Origin: Halorubrum halophilum
GTDB lineage: Archaea; Halobacteriota; Halobacteria; Halobacteriales; Haloferacaceae
Reading direction: 5' to 3'
Length of the DNA stretch: 34,512 nt
NCBI RefSeq assembly: GCF_000739595.1
Contig: NZ_BBJP01000067.1
Coordinates: 1 to 34,512, forward strand
This document shows positions 1 through 8,692 of the stretch, piece after piece. The notes below the pieces were generated by a model that did not search any database, was not told where the DNA came from, and was given only the letters and a program-made list of their open reading frames with translations. The position numbers were made by a program, and so were the translations under genes. The first letter of the stretch is position 1. Each line of letters begins with the position of its first letter.

Positions 1-13
1 GACTTCGGGGTAA

Positions 14-2074
14 ACTCATACTTCGATTTTAACAAGGGATAGGCTCTTACAGTTCATTTCAATACCGGAAGGAGAACGTGGTGATAAACTAAACGAACTA
101 TTTCAAATTCAGGATATCGATGACAAGCGAACCGCACTAAAGACTACATACAAGAAATACCAAGATATAGTTACTACACGTAAGGAGGATAGTAAAGATG
201 CTGAAAAAAGATTTTTCGAGTTATTCGATGGTGAAGTGTCCACGTTAGAGAGAGCGCTTGAGATTGTTAACGAACACAGGAAGAACCAGCAAGTGGACAC
301 GGTTGACTCACTAGACGAAGATCTAACAAAAGGACTATCTATAGAAAAAGTAACAACACCAGCTCTTCTTCAGCCTGGTACCCAGGAAGTTCTAGCAGAC
401 ATTGACGATTGGATTCACCACCGCTCCTCAGAACTGTTTGATATTGAAAAGGACTTGCGAAGAGATGTAAAAAACGTTGAAGAACAAGAGCATGCTAAGC
501 GTGATCTTGATACAGTTGACCTCATTTCACGTGGGAAAGACCTGATTGAGGAATACGAAAATCAGTGTCCATTATGTTTGAAAGAGTGGGACAACGATGA
601 CTTACAGTCACATCTCGAAGACCGGCATCAACGTATCCAAGGTCTTCAATCACTCCGGGACAGCATCACATCAAAAAAGTCCGAACTAAGTACATCTCTC
701 ACGAGGTTTCAAAGTTTGTTAGAGCAGCTTGTGGCTGATATCGACGATGAACATCCTGAAGAGGCGACAACTCTCAACAAAGTCATTTCCGACATTGAAG
801 AGTGGGAGTCAGACTTACAGACTGGATCCATGTCTGGGGTACCAGAGACACCAGAAGGTGCGGAGTACTCAATGCCACAACTATTTCCTAACAGACTAAC
901 TAAAGCTGTAAACAAGTTACAATCAAAGTCTGCCTCAAGTGAATCTACTACCGGACAACAAGATATTGAGTTCCTATCCCGAGCAGACGACCGTTACGAA
1001 ACTGTAGTTAAAAAAGAGACTAGTTATACAGTAGCTAAACGCCGGAAGGAAGTTGCGGAATTGGTTTACCAAAACTTCCTGGATGCCCGTGAGCGGGTAT
1101 TAGAGACTGTTTTTAATGAGATTCGTGATAAATTTGAGGATTACTATTCACAGCTTCACTCTGATTCAGAAGCAGAAGATTTCAATGCCCTTATCGAACC
1201 TACGGACACAGGTGTCCGTTTTGAAGCCACATTCCACGAAGAGGGCACACATGATCCCGACGCAATCCATAGTGAGGGGCACCGTGATAGCATGGGATTA
1301 GCCCTGTTTCTAGCAATATCCCATGTTGGGGGTGAAGCGATGGATATTCTGCTTTTGGATGACGTCGTAATGTCGATTGATTCGGGCCATCGTTCTGACA
1401 TCGCATCCTTTTTATCGGATGAAATATCAGACAAATATCAAGTTTTGATCACTACACATGATAAAACGTGGGATCGACATCTTACCCAAACGCAATCCTT
1501 TAACAAGCAGGTCCGTTTCTCTAAGTGTTCGTTAGAAGCAGGCCCTCTCCCGGTTGGAGACATCAGTAATCCTTGGGAGCGCATTCAGCATCATATCGAC
1601 GAAGACGATGTACCAGCTGCAGCAGCATGGATCAGAAAGACAGTCGAATGGTTTTCGCGAAAATCATGTCAGCACCTAGAAGCAGAAGTCCCATATCATG
1701 ATCTGATCGAAGATGATCTGAATCCAGGATTCATCTTTGGGAAAGCAATTACCACCTACCGAAGTCGATTAGAAGATGGTCAAATCACACAGAGAACCGA
1801 CTGGACTCAGAGTGAGATCGATGCCGAAAAAGATCGCCTCACCGATACCCTTCGAGATCGACAGCGTCACCTCCAATTTCTCAATTCTAACATCCACCAT
1901 AATGAGCCAGAGGCGTCATTCTATACCGGAGAAGAGCTAGCCCACCAGAGAGAGGTATTTAAAAAGGCATACGAGTTACTCTACTGTACCGACTGTGATA
2001 GTTGGATCAAACAAGGTGACTGGGGAGTCTACTGCGGATGTGCGACTCGTGTTGAGGTAGAGCCCAATCACTAA
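14..2074 (+). CDS. SMC/RecN-like ABC ATPase with zinc finger, 5' incomplete
   Basis: The frame is open from base 14 and has no ATG before the GTG at 236, so the N-terminal Walker A part is missing from the window. The first residues (SILTRDRLLQFI) resemble the segment after the ATPase head in RecF/SMC-like proteins. A long charged, probably coiled-coil middle follows. Near bases 565-630 there is a CxxC...HxxxxH zinc-finger-like motif (CPLC, then two His). The C-terminal head has an ABC signature-like SEGHRDSMG (about 1269-1296), Walker B LLLDDVVMSID (about 1346-1380) and an H-loop THDK (about 1451). The extreme C-terminus has a CTDC...CGC cluster. An in-frame TAA lies at 11-13; bases 1-18 read in frame 1 would join after a one-base shift, so a frameshift is possible. 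The gene is more AT-rich than the helicases that follow. Role inferred: DNA-end or foreign-DNA handling together with the downstream helicase-nucleases. Confidence 0.75.
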   Translation, partial: THTSILTRDRLLQFISIPEGERGDKLNELFQIQDIDDKRTALKTTYKKYQDIVTTRKEDSKDAEKRFFELFDGEVSTLERALEIVNEHRKNQQVDTVDSLDEDLTKGLSIEKVTTPALLQPGTQEVLADIDDWIHHRSSELFDIEKDLRRDVKNVEEQEHAKRDLDTVDLISRGKDLIEEYENQCPLCLKEWDNDDLQSHLEDRHQRIQGLQSLRDSITSKKSELSTSLTRFQSLLEQLVADIDDEHPEEATTLNKVISDIEEWESDLQTGSMSGVPETPEGAEYSMPQLFPNRLTKAVNKLQSKSASSESTTGQQDIEFLSRADDRYETVVKKETSYTVAKRRKEVAELVYQNFLDARERVLETVFNEIRDKFEDYYSQLHSDSEAEDFNALIEPTDTGVRFEATFHEEGTHDPDAIHSEGHRDSMGLALFLAISHVGGEAMDILLLDDVVMSIDSGHRSDIASFLSDEISDKYQVLITTHDKTWDRHLTQTQSFNKQVRFSKCSLEAGPLPVGDISNPWERIQHHIDEDDVPAAAAWIRKTVEWFSRKSCQHLEAEVPYHDLIEDDLNPGFIFGKAITTYRSRLEDGQITQRTDWTQSEIDAEKDRLTDTLRDRQRHLQFLNSNIHHNEPEASFYTGEELAHQREVFKKAYELLYCTDCDSWIKQGDWGVYCGCATRVEVEPNH

Positions 2075-2211
2075 TTCAAGTCTCATTATACTCATCGGTT
2101 AGATTCGTTAGAAAGATTTCACCAGTTTCGCTAAGAGATACTTGAGGCGGTAGAGGATGTAGAAACAGCTCTTGAGAATCGCTGATAATCAGAATATAGT
2201 ATCCTAACAAA

Positions 2212-2220
2212 GATTTAACC
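2212..2220 (+). promoter_or_regulatory. TATA-like box for the helicase-nuclease pair
   Basis: GATTTAACC lies about 27 bp before the GTG start at 2243, the spacing expected for a leaderless haloarchaeal transcript. The 168-bp gap after the ATPase gene has no other convincing gene. Confidence 0.4.
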
Positions 2221-2242
2221 GATACCGCCGACTCCACGTGTT

Positions 2243-4828
2243 GTGCCATTTCCCCGCGCAAAATCAGCACGTCAACTCTACGACGAAGTCAAATCGTACG
2301 ACCGAGTGATTACCCCAGACGGACCGCTCGCGAGTGCCCTCAACCGCCAGCTTGATCGGTCACACCTCGGTCCGTTTGCTATACCCCCACGTCGCCTTGC
2401 GGTCGGTCGCCGACAAGAATCCGAGGACCGCCTCGCGTTTCTCGGCATGATCGCAAATGAAGATATTTCGTGGAAACGGTGCGCCTACGCAGTCGGGAAT
2501 ATCCTCCAGTGTTGGGAACACCAAGGATCCCACGAGGCTATCTTCGAGTACGACGCCTACATCGACGAGGCTACCGAACGAGCTGTTGAGCGAATCGGTG
2601 ACCTTGAGACGGCCTCGATGAAGCTCACAACCGACACTATCGATTCAGATCTCGATGTGGTCGTCGTCGAGCCGAAGATGCTTACACAACTCGAACGGGC
2701 GTATCTGCCTACTGAGTACGATACGGTCAGTCTCTTTGCCGACACAGAGTTTGAGCTGCCGCCGTTTCGCATTCATGATTCACCAACAGCGATCATCGAA
2801 ACAGTGGTGAATGCGGTCACCGAGACAAACGCCGAAAACGTCGGGATCGTTCTCGATCAGGAAAGCGAGTACTCACCGCTCATTGAGTCCGCACTCGAGG
2901 CAGCCGACATCCCATTCTTCGGCGGACCGGGCTTTACTGATCGCAGCGAACACCGCTTGTTCCTTCATTTCCTCCGGACTGCCCACCGTGGAACTGACAC
3001 TCGGATCAGCGAGATTCGGTCGCTGCTGACGGCCTTCGACTGTGATGTGGCCGACCGTGAGGCAGACAAGCGCCTCCACGAACTTGATAATGATGACCTT
3101 TCGTGGCTGATCGACTTCTGTCACGAGATCCAGGAGCACACGTTTTCAGACGCGCTCTCGGCGTTCGAACACCGTGCCGACGACACACTTGATGCCTTTC
3201 GAACGGAGCTAGAAGAGCTTGGGATCGCCGACGAGATCGTTACGGAAGCGCGCCTCGACGAGTTGTCGTTCTATCTTCAGACGTATGAGGTACCTGTCGA
3301 CCGAGACAATGAAGGCGTCCTGCTCGCCGACGCGAAGTCGGCATCATACGTCGGCCGTGAGGTCGTCTTCTACCTGGGTCTCGATGATCGGTGGACTCAC
3401 TCGGCACCGCGTCGTCCGTGGGTTGATCAGGATGCTCAGTTCACGCGGAATCTCAAGAGCTTCCAGTTGCTGTTACAGAGCGGGAGCCAGCAACACTATC
3501 TCGTTCAGGATGCGACCGGCGGATCGCCGGTTACCCCGTGTCTGTACTTCGAAGAACTCCTCGAGCAAGAGTACGATCGTTTCTCAGAACTCCCGTCTAC
3601 CACCCATCAACTCCGATCTGAACCACATGATGGGGCTGTATTCAACACAGAGTCAGTTGACGTGTCTCCTGAACCAGTCGAGACGATCAGTAAGTCGAGT
3701 CTCAACACCTACGTGAACTCACCGCGAGATTACTACTTCAGCCGGATCGTCGACGGCCCAGAGAAAGAGTATCTCACTGAAGGCAACCTGTTCCATGACT
3801 TTGCGGAGTTCTACGTCACCCATCCTGCGGTCGTCGACGACGCGGCGCTGACAGAAGTCGTTGACCTCATGCTTGATGAAGTCCGTCCGCTGATCCGCTC
3901 CGTTGATGAACAGACTCGCCGCACTGAGTACCGTGTTAGCCTCGAAACAATCGTCTCGTACCTCGACGACAACCCCCCGAAAGACGGAGCGTTCCTCACG
4001 CCCTCCAGCAGTACTGAGAACGCTATTGCCGACTACTTCGGGTGCGATATCGAGTCGCCGGTAACTGAACGCCGGTTTGTTGATGAGGATCTTGGTATCA
4101 ACGGAATGATCGACCTTGTCCAGTCGCAAACCGAGCTGCTGGATTACAAAAGCGGGAGTGAGAACGACGCCAATTCAATTGTCCAAGACGCCGCGATTGA
4201 CGAACCATCCGACGAACCGGATTTCCAAGCATTGCTATATCTCACCTACTGGCGCTCACAAACGCCCGCTCAACAGCTCTCGTTCACGTTCTTTTACGTC
4301 ACTGAACTCGTCGACGACGCCGTCGCCGGTGACATCGATATCGACGACGCGCTGACGACAGTGACATACTATCCCGGATCTCTCACAGATCACGTCCGAA
4401 CAGAGGAGTTCTTCGAGTACCTTCGTGAGGAGGGGGCGAACAAGTGCCAGAAGATTCTCTCGAAGATCGACTATCAGACGTACGCTGCTCTCTTCGATGC
4501 CGCACCACTCGTTGAGACAACTGACAGCGACGAACTCATCGAGTCAGAGTTCGGCCGGACGATGATTGAACGATTCGAGGCAGAGATTGGAGAGTACAAG
4601 TACGTAAAGACGGGGAGCAAACAGGTTATGCGGGAAATCGCCCGCCAACAGAAAGGTGCGTTCTTTAAACCTGACCTGGATGCGTTTGAGTCGTTTGTTG
4701 AGGAGCGACTGACAGAGCTCAACCGACGTCGTACGGGTGACGAGCCGTTCCCCATCGAGGGGCTTGCCGGCGAGCCGAATTACCGGCGGGTGGATAATCG
4801 TGATTTGCTCTTGGAGGGTGAACAATGA
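2243..4828 (+). CDS. AddB-like PD-(D/E)XK nuclease with inactive helicase-like region
   Basis: 861 residues from a GTG start. The N-terminal two thirds resemble an SF1 helicase fold without a Walker A loop: segments like VGIVLDQESEYSPLIESALE and VGREVVFYLGLDD correspond to UvrD-type domain 2 and motif V/VI regions, as in AddB/RecC. The C-terminal third is a RecB-type nuclease: NLFHDFAEFY (about residue 514), GMIDLV (about 619), LLDYKSG (about 632-638) and a Q-x-x-x-Y segment QALLYLTYW (about 662). The gene ends in an ATGA overlap with the following UvrD-type helicase, so the two are translationally coupled and probably form a heterodimer like AddAB. Family membership is seen from motifs; the AddB analogy is inference. 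The expected activity is processing of double-strand ends. Confidence 0.8.
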   Translation: MPFPRAKSARQLYDEVKSYDRVITPDGPLASALNRQLDRSHLGPFAIPPRRLAVGRRQESEDRLAFLGMIANEDISWKRCAYAVGNILQCWEHQGSHEAIFEYDAYIDEATERAVERIGDLETASMKLTTDTIDSDLDVVVVEPKMLTQLERAYLPTEYDTVSLFADTEFELPPFRIHDSPTAIIETVVNAVTETNAENVGIVLDQESEYSPLIESALEAADIPFFGGPGFTDRSEHRLFLHFLRTAHRGTDTRISEIRSLLTAFDCDVADREADKRLHELDNDDLSWLIDFCHEIQEHTFSDALSAFEHRADDTLDAFRTELEELGIADEIVTEARLDELSFYLQTYEVPVDRDNEGVLLADAKSASYVGREVVFYLGLDDRWTHSAPRRPWVDQDAQFTRNLKSFQLLLQSGSQQHYLVQDATGGSPVTPCLYFEELLEQEYDRFSELPSTTHQLRSEPHDGAVFNTESVDVSPEPVETISKSSLNTYVNSPRDYYFSRIVDGPEKEYLTEGNLFHDFAEFYVTHPAVVDDAALTEVVDLMLDEVRPLIRSVDEQTRRTEYRVSLETIVSYLDDNPPKDGAFLTPSSSTENAIADYFGCDIESPVTERRFVDEDLGINGMIDLVQSQTELLDYKSGSENDANSIVQDAAIDEPSDEPDFQALLYLTYWRSQTPAQQLSFTFFYVTELVDDAVAGDIDIDDALTTVTYYPGSLTDHVRTEEFFEYLREEGANKCQKILSKIDYQTYAALFDAAPLVETTDSDELIESEFGRTMIERFEAEIGEYKYVKTGSKQVMREIARQQKGAFFKPDLDAFESFVEERLTELNRRRTGDEPFPIEGLAGEPNYRRVDNRDLLLEGEQ

Positions 4829-7674
4829 GCGACGTTACGCCAAACCCGGAGCAACGCGACCTCATTGAGTCAACCGACGGCCTGTACCTCGTCGACGCTG
4901 GTGCTGGCACCGGGAAGACCTTTACTGTCACCCGGCGGTATGCGAACATCGTCGATCAGGACGGGATCGATCCGTCTGATGTCCTGTTGGTCACATTCAC
5001 GAACAACGCAGCTGAGGAGATGCGAGAACGGATCGTGCGGAACAGCGAGTACGGAATGCGGGAGCTCTCGAACGCCCCGATCCAGACGTTCCACTCGTTG
5101 GCACACGATATCCTCGATGAGCACGGCCATGATGCTCCGACATATCTCGGCGTGGAGGAGACGATTACCGGCTCGACGCGGATCATCGAAGACGATATCA
5201 TCGAACAGGCGCTGTTTCGAGAGTTCATCGGCCAGTTCATCGACTCGCACCCTGAGTACAACGAGTTCTTCACAGCGATCTCAGAAACGAAAGAACTGCT
5301 CGATCTCATCAAAGAGCTTTCTGCGAAGGGTGTCTTTCCCACCGAAACCGGCTGGTACCGCGACGGTGAATCACACCTTGACGGTGACTTTGCGGCGTTT
5401 GAGACGCTGTTCGCCGATATAAATCAACCTCGAAACGGCGGCAGCAAGCAGTCGAAGCTCCGGTCGAAGCTCAGCAAATATGGGAAAGAGAAGACCTACC
5501 TCCCAGAGGCACCTGAGAGATGGGAGCTTCGCGGGAACGGCAAACAGATTCCAGCGGATGTCGCTGGACGCGTTTTCGAGGACGATCGAACAGCACTCAA
5601 GCAGTTCGTCCACGATGTGTATCACGCCTACCTTGAGTTTGCGCTTCGACGGAACTACCTGAACTTCGGGTTCCTTCAGCTGTTTGCGTTCGTCCTTCTG
5701 TGTGAAGACCACGATCTTCGAGAGCGACTGGGCTACGAGTATGTGATGGTCGACGAGTTTCAGGACTCCAGTGAGATCCAGTTCAAACTCATGCTTCTTC
5801 TGGCCGGCACAGAGAATATCTGTGTGGTCGGTGACTGGAAGCAAAGCATCTACAGCTTCCAATACGCCGACGTCGACAACATCCGAGAGTTCGACGAGCG
5901 ACTCGACCAGTTCGCCGAAGAGCTGAATCGGGACGCAGATCGCGTCACATTCCCGACGACGATGGTTGCCAGCAAACAACTGACACGGAACTACCGGTCG
6001 ACCCAATCTATCCTAAGGTTCTCGACACAGGCGCTGACGGCTCGTGCGACGAACAGTGAGTTACTCGATGTTGAGGCAATCTCCGAGGCGGTCACACGGT
6101 TGAAGGCGGACACAGACCATGACGAGAGCCGTATCGAGGCGCTCACGAGTGAGGATGAACACGAGGCGATTCTCGCGAAAATCGACGACATCGTCGACAA
6201 TGATGACTACGCCGTTGAGGGTGACGATGGCGAGTACCGCGCGCCGACGTACGGTGATATCGCCGTATTGACCCGAACCCGCGATTTCGGACGGGACATA
6301 CTCGACACGGCAAGCGAATACAACCTGCCGATGGCCTACGAGGGAGGGATCGAGGTCTTCCGAACCGATGCTGCGAAATTGCTGTTAGCGTGGCTCCGCA
6401 TCCTCGAACGTGACGCCGACCGTGGTTGGGCACTCGTCTTAGAAGAGGCCGGATACACAATCGACGAGGTGAAAGCGATCACCGATCGCGGGGCGTACCC
6501 TGAAGCGATGGTTACCTTCCGTGAAAACCTTCGGGAGATGGAGACATTCGGGGGTGTCGCCCGTCGCGTGTTCGATCGGTACGACCGGAGTGGTCCAACC
6601 GCGGACGTTGTCCTTGACACTATTCAGTCGGTCCACGGGACGACAACGTTCACTCGTGGAGAGCTCATCCAGTTTATCGAAGCCGCGATCGAAGACGGCA
6701 GCACCCATGAGGTCGACGCTGGTGCGGGAACGAATGCGGTGACTGTTCAGACCATCCACGCAACGAAAGGGCTCGAATATCCGATTGTCATCCTCGCGAA
6801 TATGAACACGAACAAGTTCCCATCAACCGGTGGCAGCGGGAGCGATATCGCGTACACAGACCCAATCGGACTCCGACAGCGAAAGGTGTACTCTGCGGAG
6901 GCTCACGATGTCCCACACGTCTACGACAACTGGCAGACAGACGTTCTCAATAAGTGTCTCTCCCAGAACTACGATGAGGAACGCCGACTGCTCTACGTGG
7001 CTATTACGCGTGCTGAGAGCCACGTCATTCTAACCGGCGGTGAGAATCCAAATGTGTTCCTCGACGAACTCCCCGTTAATATCGAAACAGTCGATCCAGA
7101 TCTGTCGTCCTTCAGCGCAGTAGATGACGAGTCTTCACCATTTACGGTTGACATTCCAGATCCAGATGGGCCAGCAAGCTATTCCCCGCATACGTTCATC
7201 GACGATGCCGTTTTCGAAGGGGACACCGGTGGTCGAGGAATGGAATTTGGGTCGGAGGTCCACGAGTTCGCAGAGCGATATGTGCTTGATGAGGGTGTCG
7301 ACACCGGCGGCGACCCTGATAAGGAGAATGTGAAGGAATTCTTAGATTCACTTGATGGTAAGAAAATCGCCGAGATTGACGCGTTCCTTCCGCTTACTGT
7401 CGATGACAAGGAGGTGACGATCGGTGGGGTCGTCGACTTGCTCCATATTACGCCTGACCAGGTTGATATCATCGACTACAAAACTGACCTCACTACCCAC
7501 GCCGAAGACGAGTACGAGAAACAGCTCAGTATTTACTACCACGTCGTCGCCGACCAATATCCAGATCGGTCGGTCTCTGCTTCGATCTTCTACACCGATG
7601 GTGCTGACCGTCGCAGGGTCAACCATCTCAGCAAATCGGAACTCAAAGACCTGGTCCGAACACACCGTGCGTGA
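4825..7674 (+). CDS. UvrD/AddA-like helicase with C-terminal RecB nuclease domain
   Basis: 949 residues with a full SF1A motif set: Walker A GAGTGKT (26-32), motif Ia VTFTNNAAEEM, Ib QTFHSLAHDIL, motif II DEFQD (about 310), motif III VVGDWKQSIY (about 333), motif IV NYRST (about 388), motif V QTIHATKGLEYP (about 641) and motif VI YVAITRAESH (about 724). The C-terminus has a PD-(D/E)XK nuclease: GSEVHEFAERY (about 810), GGVVDLL (about 867), IDYKTD (about 883) and KQLSIYY (about 899). All key residues are present, so both activities look intact. The start ATG overlaps the stop of the AddB-like gene by four bases. It is longer than plain UvrD and has the AddA layout. With the upstream ABC ATPase it may form a three-gene DNA repair or defence unit (inference). 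Confidence 0.9.
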   Translation: MSDVTPNPEQRDLIESTDGLYLVDAGAGTGKTFTVTRRYANIVDQDGIDPSDVLLVTFTNNAAEEMRERIVRNSEYGMRELSNAPIQTFHSLAHDILDEHGHDAPTYLGVEETITGSTRIIEDDIIEQALFREFIGQFIDSHPEYNEFFTAISETKELLDLIKELSAKGVFPTETGWYRDGESHLDGDFAAFETLFADINQPRNGGSKQSKLRSKLSKYGKEKTYLPEAPERWELRGNGKQIPADVAGRVFEDDRTALKQFVHDVYHAYLEFALRRNYLNFGFLQLFAFVLLCEDHDLRERLGYEYVMVDEFQDSSEIQFKLMLLLAGTENICVVGDWKQSIYSFQYADVDNIREFDERLDQFAEELNRDADRVTFPTTMVASKQLTRNYRSTQSILRFSTQALTARATNSELLDVEAISEAVTRLKADTDHDESRIEALTSEDEHEAILAKIDDIVDNDDYAVEGDDGEYRAPTYGDIAVLTRTRDFGRDILDTASEYNLPMAYEGGIEVFRTDAAKLLLAWLRILERDADRGWALVLEEAGYTIDEVKAITDRGAYPEAMVTFRENLREMETFGGVARRVFDRYDRSGPTADVVLDTIQSVHGTTTFTRGELIQFIEAAIEDGSTHEVDAGAGTNAVTVQTIHATKGLEYPIVILANMNTNKFPSTGGSGSDIAYTDPIGLRQRKVYSAEAHDVPHVYDNWQTDVLNKCLSQNYDEERRLLYVAITRAESHVILTGGENPNVFLDELPVNIETVDPDLSSFSAVDDESSPFTVDIPDPDGPASYSPHTFIDDAVFEGDTGGRGMEFGSEVHEFAERYVLDEGVDTGGDPDKENVKEFLDSLDGKKIAEIDAFLPLTVDDKEVTIGGVVDLLHITPDQVDIIDYKTDLTTHAEDEYEKQLSIYYHVVADQYPDRSVSASIFYTDGADRRRVNHLSKSELKDLVRTHRA

Positions 7675-7788
7675 CTCCTTCCACTCTTGAACGCTGAGAA
7701 AGCGTAGCTACCGACAAGAACGGACTCGTGGCCCTCTTAAGGAATTACTCGAGCGATTCGATGAGCGCGTCACTTCTACTGTTGAAGC

Positions 7789-8463
7789 CTACCTTTGGGC
7801 CCGTTCCGTCTCCCGGTACGTGACGCCGAGGTCGATGTCCTCGTACATCCGGTCGAGCATCGCCAGCCCCGACTGGAACTGGACGTAGTTCTCGCGCATA
7901 TACTCGATTGTCTCTGTTCTCGGGATCACTGGGTACCCTTCGACGTGCTCGATATCGAGGGACGCGCGTGGCTCGAGGACGATCTGTAGCGGTCCGTCCA
8001 ACTCGTCTCGGGGCTGTCGGTCAAATGCGGTCGAGAGGCCGAACCGCTCGAAAAACGCCTCCCAGGCGTCAACTTCCTGCTCACGAACAGCGAGGAATAG
8101 TGGATAGTCGTCGGGCTCGCGACCGACTTGGTAGCCCCCCTGAGTCCACACGTAGACGGCGTCGATCCGCGTGAACGCGAACGGCCAGTCGCCGAACTGC
8201 GGGATGACATAGGTCTCGTCGATGGAGGGTGGACTGACCCCGGCGCTGGCAGCGACGAGCTCGAGGGCTGCGTCGCGTACGCGCTCGTCGACGACAGTGA
8301 GGCCGTCGTCATAGGAGACGTAGCCTGCGTCTTCCAGCCGATTGACGGCCTGTCTCACCGTCTCGTACGGTGTGTGGAGGTGTTGGGCGACACGGCGGAT
8401 GGAGTCACCACTCTCGATGGCGAGGATAATCTGCGCCGCCGTGTCGTCGAGCACTTCGTACAT
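7789..8463 (-). CDS. Winged-helix regulator, AbiEi-antitoxin-like layout
   Basis: 224 residues if translation starts at the ATG at 8461-8463; an open frame continues upstream to 8568 but crosses the probable promoter, so the inner ATG is preferred. Residues 1-60 form a winged-helix DNA-binding domain (IILAIESGDSIRRVAQHL, then TVRQAVNRLEDAGYV). The C-terminal two thirds (VYVWTQGGYQVGREPDDYPL and on) is an alpha/beta region that I do not recognise with certainty. The layout recalls AbiEi-type antitoxins or haloarchaeal MarR-like proteins that sit beside a nucleotidyltransferase toxin, but no such partner is present here. A perfect 6+6 palindrome lies 8-25 bp before the start, consistent with autoregulation. 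Confidence 0.7.
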   Translation of the reverse strand: MYEVLDDTAAQIILAIESGDSIRRVAQHLHTPYETVRQAVNRLEDAGYVSYDDGLTVVDERVRDAALELVAASAGVSPPSIDETYVIPQFGDWPFAFTRIDAVYVWTQGGYQVGREPDDYPLFLAVREQEVDAWEAFFERFGLSTAFDRQPRDELDGPLQIVLEPRASLDIEHVEGYPVIPRTETIEYMRENYVQFQSGLAMLDRMYEDIDLGVTYRETERAQR

Positions 8464-8470
8464 CTGGTAG

Positions 8471-8488
8471 TTACCGATAATACGGTAA
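8471..8488. promoter_or_regulatory. Palindromic operator candidate
   Basis: TTACCG-ATAATA-CGGTAA is a perfect 6-bp inverted repeat with a 6-bp AT spacer. On the minus strand it lies between the ATG at 8463 and the AT-rich stretch at about 8491-8500 that could hold the TATA box. A winged-helix dimer made by the gene itself would block transcription from here. Confidence 0.5.
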
Positions 8489-8621
8489 CAGACAAAAATC
8501 TCACTCGGCTGGTGATAATGACGATCCCTCCATCCGTCTCGAAGGTAGTCTTGAGCCCTGAAAAACAAAGATAACTGAAGTCACCACCCCGCCGGTACGC
8601 TTTTACCAGAACTGTAAACTA

Positions 8622-8670
8622 CCCTACCCTACTCCCTCGGCGCTGTGCGCCTCGGTCCTTGAGGGTAGGG
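8622..8670 (-). ncRNA. TnpB right-end hairpin / probable 3' part of omega (reRNA)
   Basis: CCCTACCCT (8622-8630) pairs perfectly with AGGGTAGGG (8662-8670), with an inner GGCGC/GCGCC stem-loop. It starts 22 bp after the tnpB stop on the minus strand, the place where TnpB guide RNA scaffolds and element right ends lie in this family. The guide would be the sequence just outside the element. Confidence 0.55.
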
Positions 8671-8692
8671 CTTTGATGTGGACTCCTGGCAA

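Noticed and set aside
7687-7800. Short plus-strand coding-like stretch (KELLERFDERVTSTVEAYLWA)
   Set aside because: It has no start, is about 35 codons long and runs into the antisense of the winged-helix gene.
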